From: Lasiosphaeris hirsuta
Lineage: Eukaryota; Ascomycota; Sordariomycetes; Sordariales; Lasiosphaeriaceae
Length of the DNA stretch: 64,000 nt
NCBI GenBank assembly: GCA_030549175.1
Contig: JAUKUA010000004.1
Span: forward strand, 3,906,001-3,970,000
Direction of reading: 5' to 3'
This document shows, one piece after another, positions 58,185-64,000 of the stretch (positions are counted from its first letter, which is position 1; each line of letters starts with the position of its first letter). The notes under the pieces are model-generated. The model did not search any database, had not been told where the DNA came from, and was given only the letters and a program-made list of their open reading frames with translations. The position numbers and the translations under genes were made by a program.

Positions 58185-59401
58185 GGTAGTGACTGTTGAC
58201 GAAGATTCCGGCTTCGAAATGAATTAATCGCAATATAGAAAAGAGCACAGCTTGAGAGACCCGTTAATAAGTATATCCCAAACACAAACGTATTAGACAT
58301 TTTGACATACCTCTTGAGAATCGAATGTTTAATGAGTGGAAGGGGAAAACAGGAGCACTTCGCTTAGGCAACAAGAGCATCAAGCGGGAGGGAAACACCA
58401 CGCAGGATGAGCAGCATGTTATACCATTCCAGAACAACGGCAGTTGCTGAGGGATGCATAAGGTCAGCCGTCCTCACCCCTTGGGTGCTGCAAAAACAGG
58501 CCTATCCGGTGGTAATCCAGTGGACAATCGTCGATGAAACGACCCATGGAAAGTCAGTCGATCAGATGGGCGAGAGCCCAACCCACAATGTCGCGATGCC
58601 TTGGCAAAGGCCGTTGGACATGATGGCGATCAACCCAGCCCCTAATGCGGACATCGTCCCTGCGGGCACTAGATTGGGTGAGTAGACTTTTCTCTCCGGC
58701 GAGCACGTTCGTTGGGTGAGCTGCTGTTGAATGGGTGTGGCATCAACCGTTTCACCTTGCCAAGACGGCCCAAGTTATGCATAAATCGGTCGACACACGA
58801 TAGGCAAGCTGCGGGAGCCTACCACAGACAGTAAGATGAGGCAAGGTGAGATGATAGTGCAGTAACAGCTAAATATCTTGTAGGACATATGTAGGCGTGC
58901 ATATCGTCACGCAAGATCGACAGCGTTCCGGGGATAGAGCTCAATGCTTAGTCTCCCAGCCAAGAACGGCGGTGCGATGTGCATGTTCCAATTTCGGGAT
59001 AGTTTTGCAATCTTCTCGAACGTGGGTTGACCACTTCTTGTTGTGCGGTACGGTAAAATAGAGGTGCAGATGCATCTGCTTCAGATGAGCGCCTCGGCCG
59101 AGCCAGATGTTGTGGCCAATCTGTCGATTCTCACCATTTCCATATACAAGGAGAGATATCGGTTTACAGCAGCGTCATCTTGCTGTTTAGCCCACCCCCG
59201 AAACCAGCTTGGTCGTGACGAGAAGCTCACTCTCTGTGCTCTTCAAGTAAATGTATTGGGTTCAATCCAGGGCAATTTTCACCTGGGGCCTAGGGACCTT
59301 GCGCGGGGTGTCACGGGTCCTGCGTCAACGTGACTCCCAAATCGCTTTCCTGGTATCGTATAGCCCTCGCAGGCTGCCTCCTTTCCAAAATGTTGCCATT
59401 A
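58185..59401. other. Intergenic, promoter of secreted protein B and 3' flank of small membrane protein
   Basis: About 1.2 kb without a supported gene. The 92-codon frame at 58407-58685 starts with ATG but shows no domain and lies inside the expected promoter/leader of the minus-strand gene. Confidence 0.4.
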
Positions 59402-59743
59402 TTATCTATCAGGCTCTGACTTCTTATCGTGGTCGGGGTCCTTCGTGAACCCGAGAAATTCGCCCAGCATGCCCTTCGGCTTGGGCACAGGGCATTCTCT
59501 TTTGGATATCTTTGGTTTTGTAGTTGTGCTGTCCTCGCCGCTCCCGCTAGTGGCTTCAAATTGAACAATGCCATCTGCAGCCTCAGCGGCCTCGGGCCGC
59601 CGCCTCCTCCTCCTCTTTGTAGACCCGTCCGGCATTTCGCCGTCAGCATACACGACCCGGGGCGCGGGGCATGGCAGTATGTGAGGAAGCGTAACCACGA
59701 AGAAGCTGGCGATGAGCGTCGTTGCGAAAAGGGACGAGGTCAT
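59402..59743 (-). CDS. Small membrane protein with basic RRRRRR segment, unknown function
   Basis: A single exon. MTSSLFATTLIASFFVVTLP from 59743 gives 113 residues; an upstream in-frame ATG at 59776 would add 11. The N-terminus is one hydrophobic helix or signal anchor (about 4-23), followed by HILPCPAPRVVYADGE, then six arginines (KRRRRRRPEA), a Ser/Thr/Glu-rich spacer, and KRECPVPKPKGMLGEFLGFT near the C-terminus. The CPAPR and CPVPKP boxes look conserved and have the character of a small mitochondrial or ER protein seen across ascomycetes, but I cannot name the family. Confidence 0.55.
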   Translation of the reverse strand: MTSSLFATTLIASFFVVTLPHILPCPAPRVVYADGEMPDGSTKRRRRRRPEAAEAADGIVQFEATSGSGEDSTTTKPKISKRECPVPKPKGMLGEFLGFTKDPDHDKKSEPDR

Positions 59744-60392
59744 CCGCGACCGCGGGTGGAGGTGGGGTGGTGGCATGATGGGAGAGGTACGGTCGACGTG
59801 ATCACGATGGGGGCAGGTACTGCGTCAATTAGCACACTTGAAGGACTTGGGGGAAAAGGCCAGCCCCTCCCAGCTGCCATTGAGCTCCTAAACGCACCAA
59901 TGCTTTATTCCAGCTTATTCCAGCACTTGGCAGACCATGATGCGACCAGGGCCAGCCTTGTTCTGTCCAGGGAAGGCCAAGTTCAGAGCTGGAATATGGT
60001 GTGATGTTGAGCTTCTCTCAGTTGATGCGCTTGTGGAGAGCTTAGGAAATTTCGACGCGAGTGGGTCCAGCCGGCGGGCAGCAGCGGGCAGACGGCAGGC
60101 CAATCCGCTTGGTCCCACCACGAAGGCACGGGCCATGCACTTTGCGCCGTTCCCAAATTGCTGGGTTAGGAGGTCGCAGCCGCGCCTTGCCAACGGTGAA
60201 ACACCTTCAGCCATCCTTTTTTTGTGGTGCGGATTGCGACGGCGAAACAATCCATCCACGCAGCCGATCTCGATAGAATACCATGACAGTGAGCTGACGC
60301 CGACAACACCGAGAACACACGATTTCTTGGGTCAAGCGCACGTCGACCCCGGCCTTTGAGCAGCCCACGCGCCAACATTTCTGGTCGCGAAA
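59744..60392. other. Divergent region, small membrane protein and PPG1-type phosphatase
   Basis: About 650 bases between head-to-head genes, presumably both promoters. Open frames in it are short and unsupported. Confidence 0.4.
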
Positions 60393-61924
60393 ATGAGCGA
60401 TCTCGACAAGTAGGTGACACTCCACCGCCCTCGCTTTCCGCCTGCGTTTGTTGCGCCTCCTTGGCTCCAGATTGTGTCTAGAGCTCAAACCTAACTTTGT
60501 GATCCAGGGCGATTGCTCAGCTTCGGGCGTGCCGGCCGATCCCCGAGGCTCAGGTCCGCGAACTCTGCCACAAGGCCAGGGAACTCTTGATTGAGGAGGG
60601 CAATGTCGTGACAGTGACTGCGCCGGTGACGGTGTGTCAACGAAGCGTAAACCCCATGGTGGACTTAAGCCTAATGTTCAACGATAGATATGTGGAGATA
60701 TCCATGGCCAGTTCCATGATCTCATGGAACTGTTCCGCGTCGGCGGTGACGTCCCCGACACCAACTATCTATTCATGGGTATGCAAACGCTGCCCTTTGC
60801 ACCAGCGCATGCATGTGGATGCGGTACTAACATTTTATCCTTCAGGCGACTTCGTCGACCGTGGCTTTTACTCGCTCGAGTCCTTCCTCCTTCTCCTTTG
60901 TCTCAAAGTTCGATACCCCGACCGAATGACGCTTATCCGGGGCAATCACGAATCCCGGCAAATCACGACAGTATACGGGTTCTACGATGAGTGTCTGCGC
61001 AAGTACGGCAGCGCAAATGTCTGGCGCTACTGCTGCGACGTCTTCGACTACCTCGCTCTCGGAGCTATCGTTCTGGGCGCCTCAAATAACATGTCACCCA
61101 ACCCGGACTCTTCCGAGACAGAAAGCGACCAAGACGTTGAAATTGAAGTCTGTAATGCAGACGGTCAGATCATGACGCAGTTTTCGCGGAAACCAAGGGG
61201 AAGGGGGGGCAGAGGAAGGAGTCCCAACGGTGCGACCGCATCAGCGACAAGCAACGGTATTGGGCCAGCGGTACCAGGAGGACCTATTAATTCGGGCCCC
61301 CCAGGTTCTGGGGCGTCGGGCTACAGTGGCGGCTCAGTCGGCAACCCGGCAGGCGCTGTGCTGTGCGTACACGGAGGGCTAAGTCCGCTGATTGACACGG
61401 TGGATAAGATCCGGCTGCTCGATCGCAAGCAAGAGGTTCCACATGAGGGCGCCATGTGCGACCTCTTATGGTCGGATCCGGACGAGATTGATGGGTGGGG
61501 CCTGTCGCCTCGTGGTGCAGGGTTCCTCTTCGGCGCCGATATCGTCAGGGTGTTCAACCATCGCAACGACCTCAGTCTGATCGCACGCGCACACCAGCTG
61601 GTCATGGAGGGTTTTAAGGAAATGTTTTCAGCAAGCATCGTAACGGTGTGGTCAGCACCCAACTACTGTTACCGGTGCGGTAACGTAGCGGCACTGCTAG
61701 AACTGTCTGAGGATGACTCGGGGCTGGGTATCTTTGCACGGAGCAACGGCGATGTTGGCCGGAGTGACGGTAACGGCGGCAACGGGCCGCGGGGGGTGTT
61801 GATGGAGAACGACCCATCTGAGCCAAAGAGCGGACCAGCGCGGCGGTATCGCGTATTCCAGGCGGCGCCCCAGGATTCGAGGGGCATGCCAGCTAAGAAG
61901 CCAGTGGCCGACTACTTTTTGTGA
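60393..61924 (+). CDS. PP2A-like Ser/Thr phosphatase catalytic subunit, PPG1 type
   Basis: Four exons, 60393-60409, 60508-60631, 60688-60778 and 60846-61924 (introns 98, 56 and 67 nt), give 436 residues from [20 protein letters not shown]. The metallophosphatase signatures are complete: GDIHG (50-54, assembled just after a splice), GDFVDRG (78-84, across a splice) and RGNHE (109-113). [15 protein letters not shown] and [11 protein letters not shown] follow, and the C-terminus is DYFL, the end that is carboxymethylated in PP2A. An insertion of about 94 residues (155-248), acidic then Arg/Gly-rich ([14 protein letters not shown]) and Gly/Pro/Ser-rich, interrupts the catalytic fold before the VHGG motif, making it longer than the roughly 368-residue yeast Ppg1. 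TAP42-family proteins bind such subunits. Confidence 0.9.
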
Positions 61925-62458
61925 TGTCTGGTTTGGGCGTATGGCTGGCGAGGCTACCTTACGATAAATACCTCTTTTGTGAAGCGATGACGATATGAAT
62001 GTTGTGAAATAGGCGGGCTGGGCTCAAGGATATCCTCGGTTTGAGACGGGATTTGCAAATCTGCACAAGCATTGCTCTTTTTGTTTCCCTCTAGTCTAGA
62101 CCATTCCCTACCCTTTTAAGACCTGGGACAGCGAAATGTACGATTCCATATATTGTAAAGCTTATTATCGTGATCTCTGACGTTCCCATCGCGATAGGCA
62201 GGCGTCAATGGAGTAGGACTTGGAACTGGAAGGGACTAAGGGGCTCTTACACAGATATTGTGTGCTGATTGGTTCCATCGCAGTGGGGCCTTGATGGCTA
62301 GCAGACGCCAGGCTTTATCTCCTGCATATGGCAGGTGGCGGGTGTGGACTGACGGACACAAAGCAGCTCTCCCTTGAACTATAACGTGGAGAAGTACAAC
62401 GACGTCAGAAGGTCCAAACGTTAGAAACTTACTGATCCCCTCATCAAACAGCAGGCCC
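61925..62458. other. Intergenic, phosphatase 3' flank and PNPO promoter
   Basis: About 530 bases. No gene recognised. Confidence 0.5.
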
Positions 62459-63469
62459 ATGAGAACCAGTTGCTACCGTCTACTCTCGGCGTCTCCAATT
62501 ACTCGGGTGACACCGAAACTTAAAAGAATGGCTCTGCATCCCGCCCAAGACGGCGCCAAGCTCATCTGTAAGTGCATCAACACGACTGAGTCATATATGT
62601 CTCTCATGTACTTATCCCAAACTCCACAACAAGTTTACACACCTCACTTTCTCTCCTCTCCCCAACCAAACCCACGTCCCACCTCGTCCGACTGACTCTG
62701 CCCAGTTGCCCCAACCGGCGCCGCAAGCCACCCCGCCGCCCCATCGCCCTCCTTGGGCGAGGCAGGGCCCGGCCAAGCGGCGCAGTTCGTCAAGGCCGAG
62801 CAGCGGGGTGGCCTCCGCCGGCGCGACCTGGACCCGGCGAGCCCGATTGCGCAGTTCCACGCGTGGTTCACAGCGGCGTCGCGGCTCGAGGCCGGCGTCG
62901 CCCACCCGGAGACGTGCACGCTCGCGACGGCGCAGCTGCCGTCGGGCCGGGTGTCGGCGCGCATGGTGTACATGAAGGAGCTGGACCGGCGGGGGTTCGT
63001 CGTGTACAGCAACTTTGGGACGAGTGGAAAGGGCCGCGACCTCGAGGGCAACCCATGGGCATCACTCGTCTTTTGGTGGGAGCCCCTCGAGAGGCAGGTC
63101 CGGGTGGAGGGCCGGGCTGAGAGGTTGACGAGGGAGGAGAGTCAGGCGTATTTCGATACTCGGGTGAGGGGCAGCCGGGTCGGCGCGTGGGCGAGTAGGC
63201 AGAGTCAGGTGCTGAGGCCGGGGGAGAGGGAGGATGATGGGAGGGCTGAGTTGGAGGGGTGGGTCAAGGAAGCCGAGGAGAAGTTTGAGGGCGTGGAGCA
63301 GGTCCCTGTGCCGGATTTCTGGGGAGGGCTCCGAATTGTGCCCGAGAGGGTTGAATTCTGGCAGGGGAGGCAGAACCGGCTGCATGACCGCTTTGTCTAC
63401 GAGCGGGTGCACTGTGAAGGCGAGGAGGAGGGTGAGGGTAAGTGGACGCTGGACAGATTGAGCCCGTAA
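62459..63469 (+). CDS. Pyridoxamine 5'-phosphate oxidase (PNPOx)
   Basis: Exons are 62459-62567 and 62706-63469 with a 138-nt phase-1 intron (GTAAGT...GCCCAG), giving 290 residues. MRTSCYRLLSASPITRVTPK is basic and may be a mitochondrial presequence; a second ATG at 62528 would give a cytosolic form beginning MALHPAQDGAKLI. The FMN-binding core shows PIAQFHAWFTAASRLEA, ETCTLATAQLPSGRVSARMV, GRDLEGNPWASLVFWWEPLE and RQVRVEGRAERL. It ends with FWQGRQNRLHDRFVYER, the C-terminal PNPOx signature containing the conserved WQGxxxRLHDR. The enzyme oxidises PNP or PMP to pyridoxal 5'-phosphate. Confidence 0.93.
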
Positions 63470-64000
63470 ACAAGCCTTGTCCTTCGATTCGCTTCTTTAC
63501 TCTTCATTGTGCGAAATAAGAATAAAATAGAGTTGTGTGCAAGTTTGCTTTGAAAATAGGAAAGAATGAATTGTGAAGAAGGGGCTTTTCACGCAGTTGT
63601 GAGGGCAAACTCGGCAGCTCACATCTCTCAAACATCAATCCGCCAAAAGTCCGGCCTAGCAGCAGCAGCAGCACATCTCCAACCCCCCGACAGCACCAAC
63701 CACTACTCCGGAACATCCGCGGAGCAATTGTCGAGACGGCAACATCAAGCATCCCGGAGCCGGTCCTCAAATTCACTTTCCGGCTACTGCGGTACCCCGC
63801 TCAGTTATTCGTAAGGCATTCACTCCGACGTCAATCAACCAAGCAGCCCAACCACATACTACCTTCTGAGCTTCCTCTCTGCCCTCACAACTTCCCAGGC
63901 CATCCCTGCCACCACACCTCCATCCTTGCTTTAACATGTAAAGCCAACATGCTCATTTATGTTTATTATTTTAACCAAAATGCTTAGGAGCTATTGATAA
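63470..64000. other. Right-edge stretch
   Basis: The first part is the PNPO 3' flank (AATAAAATAG near 63521). The rest holds CA/CT-rich sequence without a supportable gene; a gene starting beyond the window cannot be excluded. Confidence 0.4.

Noticed and set aside
59255..59275. GGTTCAATCCA resembling a tRNA B box
   Set aside because: The motif is imperfect and no acceptor, D or anticodon stems can be folded upstream.

Overview
The window is nuclear DNA of a filamentous ascomycete (Pezizomycotina, most likely a Sordariomycete). The genes have short introns (about 50-140 nt) with GTATGT/GTAAGT-like donors and TACTAAC/GCTAAC-like branch sites. The gene set is typical of such fungi: a Zn(II)2Cys6 regulator, a septin, a vacuolar TRP channel, a fused pyrimidine enzyme with a degenerate dihydroorotase-like part, and small Kex2-site secreted proteins. 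No transposon, CRISPR array, rRNA gene or biosynthetic cluster was seen.

Layout. 1-8.1 kb: a HIT-family hydrolase (+), an intron-bearing tRNA-Arg(UCU), a NirA/NIT4-like zinc-cluster regulator (-) and a La protein with an RGG tail (-). 9-23.5 kb: mitochondrial ribosomal protein uS4m (+), a CDC3/AspB septin (-), a probably mitochondrial cPLA2-like phospholipase (+), mitochondrial ribosomal protein mL44/MRPL3 (-), a probable small complex I subunit (+) and a RING protein (+). 24-33.2 kb: a weak orphan ORF, a TAP42-family PP2A regulator with its frame broken at a G7 run (+), an 823-residue unassigned fungal protein (-) and a small one-helix protein (+). 33.8-47 kb: a YVC1-type vacuolar TRP channel (-) divergent from the large CPSase/ATCase polyprotein (+). 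48-58.2 kb: a cyclin-fold protein (-) and two related secreted Leu/Asn/Gln-rich proteins (-), set in long gene-free DNA. 59-64 kb: a small membrane protein (-), a PPG1-type phosphatase (+) and pyridoxamine-phosphate oxidase (+).

Connections. uS4m, mL44 and the probable complex I subunit serve mitochondria, and the phospholipase carries a presequence-like N-terminus. La/uS4m and mL44/complex I subunit are head-to-head pairs that may share promoters. TAP42 is known to bind PP2A-like catalytic subunits, and one of these (PPG1-type) lies 34 kb away. The least explained items are the pair of Leu/Asn/Gln-rich secreted proteins, the 823-residue protein, and two reading-frame breaks at homopolymer runs, which may be assembly errors.

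All exon structures were built by hand from reading frames, splice consensus and remembered family motifs. No database search was run.
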